From: CAXPZW01 sp049594615
GTDB taxonomy: Bacteria > Bacteroidota > Bacteroidia > Flavobacteriales_D > Sanyastnellaceae
NCBI GenBank assembly: GCA_049594615.1
Contig: JBMYJR010000006.1
Coordinates: 1 to 64,000, forward strand
DNA: 64,000 nucleotides
Direction: 5' to 3'
Part shown: positions 45,777-54,433 of the stretch, piece after piece
Layout: the number at the start of each line of letters is the position of its first letter
How positions within the stretch are numbered: position 1 is the stretch's first letter
Translations under genes and position numbers: made by a program
The notes under the pieces: generated by a model
Database searches by the model: none
What the model was told of the DNA's origin: nothing
Seen by the model: only the letters and a program-made list of their open reading frames with translations

Positions 45777-46358
45777 CTAGTCGAGTTCGCGAAAGGTCAC
45801 CCGGCGGGTTTCCATCTGCTGAAGCAGGAACAAATCGATGACCGTGTGAGCAGCTACAGCCGACCAAATACCCATCCATTCGGCGAGGTAACCAAGCAGC
45901 GCAATCATCACCGTCATCACCCCGCCATACACCGAAATGCGCCACGATCGAATGTTCAGGTAGCCGTGCAACGCAATGAACATGATGGCCGTGGGCCAGA
46001 TGCCTAAAAGCGGCTGTACCGCACCTCGGAACAGGATCTCCTCACCCACACCAGCACTCAGTGACAAAAAGATTCGCTCTCCTTGCTGCAGGCGCAGCGC
46101 ACCAAACATGTCTTGGTATCGGCTGGTGGCTTCTTGCATGAAATCGCGTTCAACCAGCCATTGGGCCAGCATACCTATACAGCCTCCTGCAACCACACCC
46201 ACAGCAAGTTGCAACAGGAGTGGTCCGCCTGCGCGCAACCGCTCGTACATGCTCACGTCGGTCCACCCGGCAATGAGCCAAGCAATGGCGGGCATGCCAA
46301 TAAAGGTGGCTGCAGCCAGCCCCATCACGAGTTTCTTCTGTTGTGCCGTGTCGATCAT
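45777..46358 (-). CDS. CPBP family intramembrane glutamic protease
   Basis: 193 residues with four or five hydrophobic helices. Catalytic-type motif 1 is GEEILFRG (Glu106-Glu107, Arg111); motif 2 is FIALHGYLN with His near 130; a third motif is AHTVIDLF. These are the ABI/CPBP signatures of intramembrane proteases and prenyl-processing relatives. It acts in the inner membrane; the substrate is unknown. The ATG at 46358 follows a TACATTTG -7 box by 13 bases. It is divergent from the MopE-like gene. Confidence 0.87.
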   Translation of the reverse strand: MIDTAQQKKLVMGLAAATFIGMPAIAWLIAGWTDVSMYERLRAGGPLLLQLAVGVVAGGCIGMLAQWLVERDFMQEATSRYQDMFGALRLQQGERIFLSLSAGVGEEILFRGAVQPLLGIWPTAIMFIALHGYLNIRSWRISVYGGVMTVMIALLGYLAEWMGIWSAVAAHTVIDLFLLQQMETRRVTFRELD

Positions 46359-46371
46359 TTTTCCTGCCCAA

Positions 46372-46379
46372 CAAATGTA
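46372..46379 (-). promoter_or_regulatory. -7 box TACATTTG for the CPBP gene
   Basis: Exact TAnnTTTG on the minus strand, 13 bases before the start codon at 46358. Confidence 0.5.
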
Positions 46380-46425
46380 CTTTTGTTTGAAACGCCCGTA
46401 TAACAGGCTAGGCTTAAATTGAAAG

Positions 46426-47376
46426 ATGATGATAAACACGTGGATCACTCTGGCTTTTGTAGCATGGAGTTCAATGCTTTTGGCGCAAGGAAATTGCTCG
46501 GAAGCCGACCAGGCCTGGATGGCCGAAAACCAGTCTTTGCTGGAGAGCCTCACCAACCAATGCGGCTTTGATTGCGCCACCGTAGAAGATCCCAATGCCT
46601 GCGTTGCCGAGTGCATGGAGGCCAATACCGAACTCAGTGCCAGCTGCATCAGCTGCTTTGTAGAACAAGTGAGCTGCATCACGAGCCAATGCCTGTTCAT
46701 CTGCCTTTCAGGTACCGAAACGGAATGCGCCGATTGCATCGAGGAGTTCTGTTTGGAGGATTTCTACACCTGCTCAGGCATTGACGATGCCGATGGCGAC
46801 GGCTACAACTCGCTCTTGGATTGCGACGACAATGTCTTTGAAATCAACAGCGGCGCCGAGGAAATTTGGTACGACGGCATCGACCAAAATTGCGACGGAC
46901 TCAGCGACTTTGATCAAGACATGGACGGGGAAGACGCGGCCGAATACGGCGGCACCGACTGCAACGATCAAGACCCCACACAACAAGGCGGCCAAGTCTG
47001 GTACTACACCGACAGCGATATGGATGGCTACGGCAAAACCACCGCCGGTTTCCCTGCCTGCAACCAGCCTCCAGGCACCAGCACCCTGGCCGGCGATTGC
47101 GACGACACCAATCCTTCTGTTTACCCCGGAGCTCCTGCTACCGCAGAAGGCTTCGACAACAACTGCGACGGCTTCATCGATGCCGATGAGGAATTCCTCT
47201 GTTTGGGTGACTTCGACCTCAACGGCGCCATCAACTCGGGTGACTTCTTGGTGATCCTGAGCGATTTGACCTGCACCGAAAATTGCACCGCCGATCTGAC
47301 CGGTGATGGCTTCGTCGACATCGACGACATCCTGGCCTTTCTGGGCATCATGGGCACCCTCTGCCAAGCACCTTGA
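46426..47376 (+). CDS. Secreted Cys-rich protein with MopE-like metal-binding repeats and dockerin-like C-terminus
   Basis: 316 residues. Signal peptide 1-21 (ends MLLAQ). Residues ~24-115 are rich in paired cysteines (CGFDCATVEDPNACVAECM), suggesting disulfides. Residues ~120-255 hold MopE-type repeats (DADGDGYNSLLDCDDNV; DSDMDGYGKTTAGFPAC; DCDDTNPSVYPGAP). The last ~60 residues contain two EF-hand-like loops (DFDLNGAINSGDFL; DLTGDGFVDIDDIL) framed by cysteines. The ~110-residue C-terminal portion matches the end of the 2053-residue protein. No type-A or type-B tail is seen. Calcium or metal binding is likely; function unknown. It shares one base (TGATG) with the next gene's start. Confidence 0.8.
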   Translation: MMINTWITLAFVAWSSMLLAQGNCSEADQAWMAENQSLLESLTNQCGFDCATVEDPNACVAECMEANTELSASCISCFVEQVSCITSQCLFICLSGTETECADCIEEFCLEDFYTCSGIDDADGDGYNSLLDCDDNVFEINSGAEEIWYDGIDQNCDGLSDFDQDMDGEDAAEYGGTDCNDQDPTQQGGQVWYYTDSDMDGYGKTTAGFPACNQPPGTSTLAGDCDDTNPSVYPGAPATAEGFDNNCDGFIDADEEFLCLGDFDLNGAINSGDFLVILSDLTCTENCTADLTGDGFVDIDDILAFLGIMGTLCQAP

Positions 47377-48014
47377 TGGAACTCAACGACGCTCTGGAGG
47401 CCTACGTCCTGGCCCACACCGAACCCGAATCTGATCTGCTCCAAGCCCTCTCCCGCGAAACCGGGCAAAAGGTGTTGTATAAAAACATGCTTAGTGGACA
47501 CTTGCAAGGCCGATTGCTGAGCATGCTGGCCCGCATGGTGCGCCCCAACCGCATTCTGGAGATAGGCACGTTCACCGGCTACAGCGCTTTGTGCTTGGCC
47601 GAAGGACTCGCACCCGAAGGCGAGCTCCACACCGTAGACATCAACGATGAATTGGAATGGCTGCGCCAGAAGTACTTCAAGCAAAGTACTCACGCAGGAA
47701 CCATCCACCAACATTTGGGCGATGGACTGGCGCTGGCCGGCAGCCTCGAAGGTCCGTTTGACTTGGTGTTTGTAGACGCCGACAAAGGGCGCTACCCCGA
47801 TTACTTTGAGGTGCTGGTGCCGCGTATGCCAAAAGGCAGCTGGTTGGTCTTTGACAATGTACTGTGGTACGGCAAGGTCACCGATACCGTCAAACACAAG
47901 GACAAAGAAACCATTGCGTTGGACACGCTGAACAAGTGTGTTGCGTCAGACCATCGGGTACGACCACTCATCCTTCCCATTCGGGATGGATTGACCGTTT
48001 GCGAAATCGTTTAG
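47376..48014 (+). CDS. SAM-dependent O-methyltransferase (class I)
   Basis: 212 residues of the catechol/caffeoyl-CoA O-methyltransferase-like family: SAM motif I ILEIGTFTGYSALCLAEGL, acidic HTVDIN, metal-site FVDADKGRYPDYF and LVFDNVLWYGKVTD. It should methylate a hydroxyl on a small molecule with a divalent metal; the acceptor is unknown. The ATG overlaps the upstream stop by one base, so it is likely translated by coupling with the MopE-like gene, although a functional link is not obvious. It converges on sucC. Confidence 0.9.
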   Translation: MELNDALEAYVLAHTEPESDLLQALSRETGQKVLYKNMLSGHLQGRLLSMLARMVRPNRILEIGTFTGYSALCLAEGLAPEGELHTVDINDELEWLRQKYFKQSTHAGTIHQHLGDGLALAGSLEGPFDLVFVDADKGRYPDYFEVLVPRMPKGSWLVFDNVLWYGKVTDTVKHKDKETIALDTLNKCVASDHRVRPLILPIRDGLTVCEIV

Positions 48015-48019
48015 ACCAG

Positions 48020-49231
48020 TTAGGCGAGGACCTCAGCCACCTTGTCAGCCGCTTCTTGAAGGAGCACCACAGAGTGCACTTCTAAGCCGCTATTGTCGAT
48101 CAACACCTTGGCCTCCTCCGCGTTGGTACCTTGCAGGCGTACGATGATGGGCACTGGAATGTCGCCGATGTTGCGGTAGGCATCCACAATCCCTTGTGCT
48201 ACACGGTCGCAGCGTACGATACCACCGAAGATGTTTACCAGAATGGCCTTCACTGCGGTGTCCTTGAGGATAATGCGGAATGCGGTTTCTACACGTGCAG
48301 CATCTGCTGTACCGCCTACATCCAAGAAGTTGGCAGGCTCACCGCCCGACAGCTTGATGATGTCCATGGTAGCCATCGCCAGACCGGCACCGTTGACCAT
48401 GCAACCTACGTTGCCGTCGAGCTTCACGTAGTTGAGGCCGACCTCATCGGCTTCCACCTCCATGGCGTCCTCCTCAGACTTGTCGCGCATTTCTGCGTAG
48501 TCTGGGTGGCGGTACAAGGCATTTCCGTCGAGCGACACTTTTGAATCCACAGCGATAATGCGGTCGTCCGAAGTCTTCAGCACAGGGTTGATCTCAAAGA
48601 GCGAAGCGTCGCAGCCCACATACGCAGCGTACAGAGACTTGACAAACTTGGCCATCTCTTTGAAGGCTTTACCAGACAGCCCCAAATTGAAGGCCACCTT
48701 GCGGCACTGGAAGCCGGTGATGCCCACTGCAGGGTCCACTTCTTCTTTAAAGATCAGGTGTGGGGTTTTCTCGGCCACTTCCTCGATGTTCATCCCGCCC
48801 TCGGTCGAGTACATGATAATGTTGCGGCCTTTGGCGCGGTCGAGCAGGACAGACATGTAGATCTCTGACGGCTCAGACTCGCCGGGGTAGTAAACATCCT
48901 CAGCGATCAGGACCTTGCTGACAAGCTTCCCAGCATCGCTGGTTTGTGCGGTCACCAGGTGGCCTCCGAGGATGCCGCCTGCTTTTTCGGGAACCTCTTC
49001 CAAACTTTTGGCCAGTACTACACCGTGTGAGCCGGTTTCGGTCACGGTGCCTTTGCCGCGTCCACCTGCGTGGATTTGGGCCTTGACCACAAACCATCCG
49101 GTGCCGGTTTCTTCCTGCAGGGCTTTGGCCACTGTGGCCGCTTCTTCAGGGGTGGAAGCAACTTGGCCGCGCTGGATCGCAACGCCGTAGCTGGACAGGA
49201 TCGATTTTCCTTGGAATTCGTGGAGGTTCAT
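48020..49231 (-). CDS. sucC: Succinate-CoA ligase (ADP-forming) subunit beta
   Basis: 403 residues: N-terminal ATP-grasp domain beginning MNLHEFQGKSILSSYGV, with VVKAQIHAGGRGKG and LFEINPV, then the ligase domain with LDGNVGCMVNGAGLAMATMD, ANFLDVGG and ILVNIFGGIVRCD. It pairs with SucD (not in this window) in the TCA cycle, interconverting succinyl-CoA and succinate. The ATG at 49231 starts the canonical sequence. A TACATTTG -7 box lies 18 bases upstream. Confidence 0.97.
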   Translation of the reverse strand: MNLHEFQGKSILSSYGVAIQRGQVASTPEEAATVAKALQEETGTGWFVVKAQIHAGGRGKGTVTETGSHGVVLAKSLEEVPEKAGGILGGHLVTAQTSDAGKLVSKVLIAEDVYYPGESEPSEIYMSVLLDRAKGRNIIMYSTEGGMNIEEVAEKTPHLIFKEEVDPAVGITGFQCRKVAFNLGLSGKAFKEMAKFVKSLYAAYVGCDASLFEINPVLKTSDDRIIAVDSKVSLDGNALYRHPDYAEMRDKSEEDAMEVEADEVGLNYVKLDGNVGCMVNGAGLAMATMDIIKLSGGEPANFLDVGGTADAARVETAFRIILKDTAVKAILVNIFGGIVRCDRVAQGIVDAYRNIGDIPVPIIVRLQGTNAEEAKVLIDNSGLEVHSVVLLQEAADKVAEVLA

Positions 49232-49249
49232 CGTTGGGAAATTTTGCCG

Positions 49250-49257
49250 CAAATGTA
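49250..49257 (-). promoter_or_regulatory. -7 box TACATTTG for sucC
   Basis: Exact TAnnTTTG on the minus strand, 18 bases before the start codon. Confidence 0.5.
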
Positions 49258-49340
49258 ACCAGAAGGCCGTGAAGGCAAGAGATAAATGGAACGGATTTCT
49301 GTGCAAGTCTGCCTGCTGTGTGGCTAGCCTCGGGAATGGC

Positions 49341-49348
49341 TATACTTG
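49341..49348 (+). promoter_or_regulatory. -7-like box TATACTTG for the LolD-type gene
   Basis: One mismatch to TAnnTTTG, 6 bases before the ATG at 49355; the mRNA would be leaderless. Confidence 0.4.
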
Positions 49349-49354
49349 CAGGGC

Positions 49355-50005
49355 ATGATCCACGCAACCAACATCCGCAAATCGTACGGCAACCTTGAGG
49401 TGCTCAAAGGCATTGACGTTGAAATCGCTCAGGGCGAAGTGGTGTCCATTGTTGGGGCCAGCGGCGCGGGCAAATCCACCCTGCTGCAAATCCTGGGCAC
49501 CTTAGACCGCCACGACAGCGGACATCTGCACTACAGAGAGCGAGCCATCCATCAGATGAGCAACACCCAGTTGGCTGCGTTTCGCAACAAGCACATTGGG
49601 TTCGTGTTTCAGTTCCACCACTTGTTGCCAGAATTCACGGCGTTGGAGAACGTGTGCCTGCCAGCGCAAATCGGCAAATACCCCGAGAAGGAGCTACAAA
49701 AGCGCGCCCACGAATTGTTGGATTTCTTGGGCCTGGCCGAACGGGCCACCCACCAACCCTCAGAACTCAGTGGTGGCGAACAACAACGTGTTGCTGTTGC
49801 CCGCGCGCTGATCAACCGGCCAGAAGTGGTGTTCGCCGATGAGCCAAGCGGCAACCTGGACTCCAAGACCGCGACCGAGCTCCACAACCTGTTCTTCCAC
49901 CTGCGCGATACCTACAAGCAAACCTTCGTGATCGTTACCCACAACGAAGAGCTCGCCAACATGGCCGACCGTAAGCTGGAAATGCGAGACGGCCGCCTCG
50001 CATAA
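49355..50005 (+). CDS. LolD/MacB-type ABC transporter ATP-binding protein
   Basis: 216 residues: Walker A GASGAGKST, the FVFQFHHLLPEFTALENV Q-loop typical of LolD, signature LSGGEQQRVAVARAL, Walker B VVFADEPSGNLD, His in IVTHNEELA. Relatives power release of lipoproteins from the inner membrane (with LolC/E) or MacB-type export. No permease gene is adjacent, so the partner is elsewhere. The ATG at 49355 is preferred over a TTG three codons upstream because of the -7-like box. Confidence 0.88.
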   Translation: MIHATNIRKSYGNLEVLKGIDVEIAQGEVVSIVGASGAGKSTLLQILGTLDRHDSGHLHYRERAIHQMSNTQLAAFRNKHIGFVFQFHHLLPEFTALENVCLPAQIGKYPEKELQKRAHELLDFLGLAERATHQPSELSGGEQQRVAVARALINRPEVVFADEPSGNLDSKTATELHNLFFHLRDTYKQTFVIVTHNEELANMADRKLEMRDGRLA

Positions 50006-50239
50006 GTCAAGCAGCCGCCCCCTTATCTCGAAGCGACAGGTTCTGCACTTGAATGCCCAGGTGCTCTTTGCCAGCTCCAGCGCCACAAGGAGCAGACCGC
50101 TCAAGGCGGATGTGAAGGCATGACAAAGCACCGCGTCAAACATAGAAGCGGCCTCATCAGCCGGTTGGTGGTACCCTTCGAAAACCCCGCAGGGCCTTTC
50201 CTCGAGCTGTTCAGCGGGCATAAGAATGCCGTATTTTCA
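50006..50239. other. 234-bp stretch without a recognised gene, before a terminator
   Basis: The stretch lies between the LolD-type stop codon and a strong terminator (50240-50286). Small frames are present on both strands but none has a recognisable sequence, a promoter box and a suitable start together. It may be a long 3' UTR, a small RNA or a decayed gene. Confidence 0.4.
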
Positions 50240-50286
50240 CCCGGACGTAGCGGCCTAGAGCCGGCTCCGGGCTTTTCATTTTTTTG
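50240..50286 (+). terminator. Rho-independent terminator upstream of marR
   Basis: CCCGGA (50240-50245) pairs with TCCGGG (50266-50271); inside it CGGC pairs with GCCG; then CTTTTCATTTTTTTG follows. It would end transcripts from the LolD-type gene and the gap after it. Confidence 0.75.
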
Positions 50287-50301
50287 TTATGCATGCATAA
50301 C
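50286..50301. promoter_or_regulatory. 16-bp perfect palindrome GTTATGCATGCATAAC, candidate MarR operator
   Basis: The sequence equals its own reverse complement across 16 bases. It lies 24 bp before the marR start, between a TTTG (50283-50286) and a TACATTCG -7-like box (50312-50319). A repressor bound here would block the marR-fad promoter, which fits autoregulation by the adjacent MarR protein. Confidence 0.65.
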
Positions 50302-50325
50302 ATTTTTACCGTACATTCGTAGACA

Positions 50326-50775
50326 ATGAAATCAGAATCGACGTTTGACTTTCACATCCGATGGGCTTGGGCGCGTATTTCGCGCCTTTACAATCAACAA
50401 GCCGCCGAATACGGCGGCACCATGTCCATTGGCTATGCGCTGTTGAACATCGATCGGGAAGGAACGCCTTCCACCAAGCTCGGGCCCAAGATGGGCATGG
50501 AATCCCGGAGTCTGACCCGCACCTTAAAAAGCATGGAACAACTCGGCTTGATTGAACGCAAGGCCGATGAAACCGACCGCCGCATGGTTCGGGTGTTCCT
50601 GACCGAAGAAGGCAAACGTGTGCGGGACATTTCGCGCCAGCGCGTACTCCACCTCAACACCCACATTTTGGACAAGTGGGGCGAGGACAAGACCGCACAG
50701 TTCATCGGTCTGCTTCAGGAATTCAACGAGCTGTTGGAGGACGAAGACATTTTTGAAAAGAACACATCTGCATAA
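50326..50775 (+). CDS. MarR family transcriptional regulator
   Basis: 149 residues with the winged-helix core: ISRLYNQQAAEYGGTMSIGYALLNI, recognition region GMESRSLTRTLKSMEQLGLIERKADETDRRMVRVFLTEEGKRV, then C-terminal dimerisation helices. MarR proteins bind palindromes as dimers and respond to small ligands. It is the first gene before three beta-oxidation genes and has a perfect palindrome in its promoter. It is therefore probably the repressor of this operon, with an acyl-CoA or fatty acid as a plausible ligand (inference). Confidence 0.92.
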   Translation: MKSESTFDFHIRWAWARISRLYNQQAAEYGGTMSIGYALLNIDREGTPSTKLGPKMGMESRSLTRTLKSMEQLGLIERKADETDRRMVRVFLTEEGKRVRDISRQRVLHLNTHILDKWGEDKTAQFIGLLQEFNELLEDEDIFEKNTSA

Positions 50776-50811
50776 GGGCCTCCCCAAACTGGGCCCGCTA
50801 CGTAACATCCT

Positions 50812-53217
50812 ATGAAACGACCCATCCGCAAGGTGGCCGTCCTCGGCTCCGGCGTCATGGGTTCACGGATTGCTTGTCATTTCGCCGGCATTGGCTGCGA
50901 GGTACTGCTGCTGGACATTGTCCCCCGTGAACTCACCGCCAAAGAGGAAGCCGCCGGCAAGACCCTCGAGCACCCCGCCGTGCGCAACCGCTTGGTGAAT
51001 GACGCATTAAAATTCGCCCTGAAGTCCAACCCTTCTCCCATCTATCAAAAAAGCTTTGCCGACCGGATCACCACCGGCAACTTTGACGACGACCTGCACC
51101 GCATCTCCGAATGTGACTGGACCATCGAGGTGGTGATCGAAAACCTGGACATCAAGCAAAAGGTCTACGCCAATGTGGAGCAGCACCGCAAGCCGGGCTC
51201 GCTGATTTCATCCAACACCTCCTCCATCCCCATGGCCAAGCTCATCGAGGGCCGATCGGAGGACTTCCGCAAGCATTTCTGCGGCACACACTTCTTTAAC
51301 CCGCCGCGCTACCTGAAGCTGCTGGAGATTATCCCCACCCCCGAGACTGATCCGGCGGTGACCGATTTTCTGATGGACTACGGCTCGCGCTTTTTGGGCA
51401 AGACCACTGTGCACTGCAAGGACACCCCGGCGTTCATCGCCAATCGCGTGGGCGTGTATGCGATTCAAAAGCTTTTTCACTCGATGAAATCCATGGGCTT
51501 GACCGTGGAGGAAGTCGATAAACTCACCGGTCCGGCCATGGGTCGACCCAAGTCGGCCACCTTCCGCACCTGTGATGTGGTGGGGATCGATACCCTGACC
51601 TACGTGGCGGGCATCGTCCACGGCAACTGCCCAGACGACGAGGAGCGCGCACTCTTTGAAGTGCCCGACTACGTGAAGCACATGGTGGAGCAAAACTGGC
51701 TGGGCTCCAAAAGCGGCCAGGGCTTCTACAAAAAGACCAAGGACGAAAACGGCAAGAAGCAGATCCTTGCCCTGGATCTCGAGACCTTGGAGTACCGTCC
51801 GCAAGTCAAAGTCAAGTACGCGACACTGGACGGCGCCAAGCAAATCGACGACTTGGTGGAACGCACCGCCTTCTTATACAAGGGCAAGGACAAGGCCGGT
51901 GAGTTCTACCGCGAAATGATGCAATCGCTGTTCAAGTACGTAAGCAACCGCGTGCCTGAGATCAGCGACGAGCTCTACAAAGTGGACGACGCACTCAAAG
52001 CCGGTTTTGGCTGGGAGATTGGCGCGTTCGAAACCTGGGATGCGGTGGGCGTGCAAAAAGCGCTGGCCGACATGAAAGAAGCTGGAAAAACCCCGGCTGC
52101 CTGGATCCAGGACATGGTAGACGCCGGCCACACTAGCTTTTACCAGTTGCGTGACGGACTGCGCTACTTCTACAATCCCGCCAAGAAAGACTACGAAGTC
52201 ATTCCCGGACAAGAAGGCCGCATTGTACTGGCCAACATGCCCGATTCGACCGTGGTTTGGAAAAACGCAGGCACCACCATCAAAGACCTGGGCGACGGCA
52301 TCTTGAACGTGGAGTTCCACACCAAGATGAACACCATCGGCGGCGAGGTGCTCCAAGGCATCAACAAAGCCCTGGACTTAGCCGAAGCCGATTACCGCGG
52401 AGTGGTCATCAGCAACGAAGGCCAGAACTTTTCGGCCGGTGCCAACGTGGGCTTGATTTTCATGCTCGCGGTGGAACAGGAATACGACGAGTTGGACTTT
52501 GCAGTCCGCGCCTTCCAGAATACCACCATGCGTCTGCGCTACAGCAGCGTACCTGTGGTGGCAGCACCGCACGGACTTACCTTGGGTGGTGGCTGTGAAA
52601 TCTGCCTCCACGTAGACAAAGTGGTGGCGCACGCCGAGAGCTACATCGGACTGGTGGAGTTTGGCGTTGGGGTCATCCCAGGCGGCGGCGGCACCAAGGA
52701 ATTTGCCCTGCGTACCTCTGAGGAGTTTGGCGACGGCGACATCCGCATCAACACCCTGCGCAACCGCTTTTTGACCGTGGGTCAAGCCAAAGTCAGCACC
52801 TCGGCACACGAGGCCTTTGACCTGGGTTACCTGCGTGAAGGGATCGACGAAGTGGTAGTATCACGCGAGCACCACCTGGCCCGTGCCAAGGAAGCGTGCC
52901 TGCAGATGGCCGATGCTGGTTACACCCAACCTGTACCGCGCAAAGACATCACCGTTCTTGGCCAAGAAGGCCTGGGCATCGTGTATGTAGGTGCGCACAG
53001 CATGAAAAGTGGCAACTACATCTCGGACCACGATCAATTGATTTCAGAAAAACTCGGCTTTGTGATGTGTGGCGGTGACCTCAGCGCCCGCACCCAAGTG
53101 TCTGAACAATACCTGCTTGACCTGGAGCGCCGCGCGTTTGTGGAACTCTGTGCCGAGCGCAAAACCATGGAGCGCATGCAAAGCCTGGTGACCACTGGCA
53201 AAATCTTGCGCAACTAA
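50812..53217 (+). CDS. 3-hydroxyacyl-CoA dehydrogenase / enoyl-CoA hydratase bifunctional protein
   Basis: 801 residues. The N-terminal NAD-binding domain has VLGSGVMGSRIACHFAG (9-25), FCGTHFFNPPRYLKLLEIIPT and KDTPAFIANRVG. The C-terminal crotonase domain has NFSAGANVGL, LTLGGGCEICLH and GLVEFGVGVIPGGGGTKE. The order (dehydrogenase first, hydratase last) is the reverse of classic E. coli FadB and is the arrangement common in Bacteroidota. It performs the hydration and oxidation steps of fatty-acid beta-oxidation. It lies 36 bp after marR and 17 bp before the thiolase gene. Confidence 0.94.
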   Translation: MKRPIRKVAVLGSGVMGSRIACHFAGIGCEVLLLDIVPRELTAKEEAAGKTLEHPAVRNRLVNDALKFALKSNPSPIYQKSFADRITTGNFDDDLHRISECDWTIEVVIENLDIKQKVYANVEQHRKPGSLISSNTSSIPMAKLIEGRSEDFRKHFCGTHFFNPPRYLKLLEIIPTPETDPAVTDFLMDYGSRFLGKTTVHCKDTPAFIANRVGVYAIQKLFHSMKSMGLTVEEVDKLTGPAMGRPKSATFRTCDVVGIDTLTYVAGIVHGNCPDDEERALFEVPDYVKHMVEQNWLGSKSGQGFYKKTKDENGKKQILALDLETLEYRPQVKVKYATLDGAKQIDDLVERTAFLYKGKDKAGEFYREMMQSLFKYVSNRVPEISDELYKVDDALKAGFGWEIGAFETWDAVGVQKALADMKEAGKTPAAWIQDMVDAGHTSFYQLRDGLRYFYNPAKKDYEVIPGQEGRIVLANMPDSTVVWKNAGTTIKDLGDGILNVEFHTKMNTIGGEVLQGINKALDLAEADYRGVVISNEGQNFSAGANVGLIFMLAVEQEYDELDFAVRAFQNTTMRLRYSSVPVVAAPHGLTLGGGCEICLHVDKVVAHAESYIGLVEFGVGVIPGGGGTKEFALRTSEEFGDGDIRINTLRNRFLTVGQAKVSTSAHEAFDLGYLREGIDEVVVSREHHLARAKEACLQMADAGYTQPVPRKDITVLGQEGLGIVYVGAHSMKSGNYISDHDQLISEKLGFVMCGGDLSARTQVSEQYLLDLERRAFVELCAERKTMERMQSLVTTGKILRN

Positions 53218-53234
53218 CCCAACACCCTAGAGAC

Positions 53235-54413
53235 ATGGATGCATACATCGTAGCGGGCTACCGCACTGCCGTAGGCAAGGCTCCCCGCGGACTCTTCAAA
53301 TTCATGCGCCCCGACGACCTCGGCGCGCGCGTCATCGAACGGGTGTTGGCCGACGTACCCAACCTCGACCACGAGCGCATCGACGATGTGATTGTGGGCA
53401 ACGCCACCCCCGAAGCAGAACAAGGACTCAACATCGGCCGCATGGTCAGCCTCATGGGACTCAACACCGACAAGGTGCCTGGCATGACTGTGAACCGGTA
53501 CTGTTCTTCAGGTCTGGAAACCATTGCCATTGCCTCGGCCAAAATCCACGCGGGCCTCTCGGACTGCATCATTGCAGGTGGCATCGAGACCATGAGCCCC
53601 ATTCCTTTTGGCGGCTGGCGCATTGTACCCAACGCCAAGGTAGCCAAGCAACACCCGGACTGGTACTGGGGCATGGGCTTGACCGCAGAAGCAGTGGCGC
53701 AAGACTTCAACATCTCGCGAGAGGACCAAGACCGCTTTGCACTGGAAAGCCATGCCCGTGCAGCAGCGGCCATTGACGCGGGCCGTTTCAAGGACGACAT
53801 CGTGCCCATTGAGGTCAAAGAGATCTTCCTGGACGCCAACGAAAAGCGCCAGGAACGCACCTACACCGTGGACACCGATGAAGGCGTGCGCCGCGGCGGC
53901 ACCCTGGAAGCGCTGGGCCGACTGCGCCCGGTGTTTGACGCCAAGGGTACGGTAACAGCTGGCAACGCTTCGCAAACCTCGGATGGTGCCGCGTTTGTGC
54001 TGGTGGTTTCCGAGCGCATGCTCAAGGAACTCGGCGTGGAACCCATTGCCCGCCTGAAGAGCTATCACGTATCTGGACTTGCGCCCCGCATTATGGGGGT
54101 GGGCCCGATTTACGCGATTCCCGAAGCCATCAAAAAAGCCGGACTCACCCAAAACGACATCGATCTGGTGGAGCTCAACGAAGCCTTTGCCTCGCAATCG
54201 GTGGCCGTGCTGCGTGAAACCGGACTCAACCCTGACACCGTGAATGTCAACGGCGGCGCCATTGCACTGGGCCACCCCCTGGGGTGCACCGGTGCCAAGC
54301 TCACCGTCCAACTCTTGAATGAAATGCGCCGTCGCGGCAATAAGCACGGCATTGTAACCATGTGCGTGGGCACGGGCCAAGGGGCCGCCGGCGTATTCGA
54401 ACTGTTGAACTGA
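53235..54413 (+). CDS. Acetyl-CoA C-acyltransferase (thiolase)
   Basis: 392 residues, normal thiolase length. Acyl-accepting Cys90 in VNRYCSSGLETI, GGIETMSPIP, the NGGAIALGHPLGCTGA loop with catalytic His, and the C-terminal TMCVGTGQGAAGVFE with the second Cys. It cleaves 3-ketoacyl-CoA in the last step of beta-oxidation. It sits between the bifunctional dehydrogenase/hydratase and the acyl-CoA dehydrogenase in one operon. Confidence 0.95.
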   Translation: MDAYIVAGYRTAVGKAPRGLFKFMRPDDLGARVIERVLADVPNLDHERIDDVIVGNATPEAEQGLNIGRMVSLMGLNTDKVPGMTVNRYCSSGLETIAIASAKIHAGLSDCIIAGGIETMSPIPFGGWRIVPNAKVAKQHPDWYWGMGLTAEAVAQDFNISREDQDRFALESHARAAAAIDAGRFKDDIVPIEVKEIFLDANEKRQERTYTVDTDEGVRRGGTLEALGRLRPVFDAKGTVTAGNASQTSDGAAFVLVVSERMLKELGVEPIARLKSYHVSGLAPRIMGVGPIYAIPEAIKKAGLTQNDIDLVELNEAFASQSVAVLRETGLNPDTVNVNGGAIALGHPLGCTGAKLTVQLLNEMRRRGNKHGIVTMCVGTGQGAAGVFELLN

Positions 54414-54433
54414 TCCCGCTCCAAACTAGAATC

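Noticed and set aside
49760..50221. A 153-codon minus-strand frame covering the end of the LolD-type gene and the following gap
   Set aside because: Two thirds is antisense to the ABC gene and there is no -7 box or recognisable domain.
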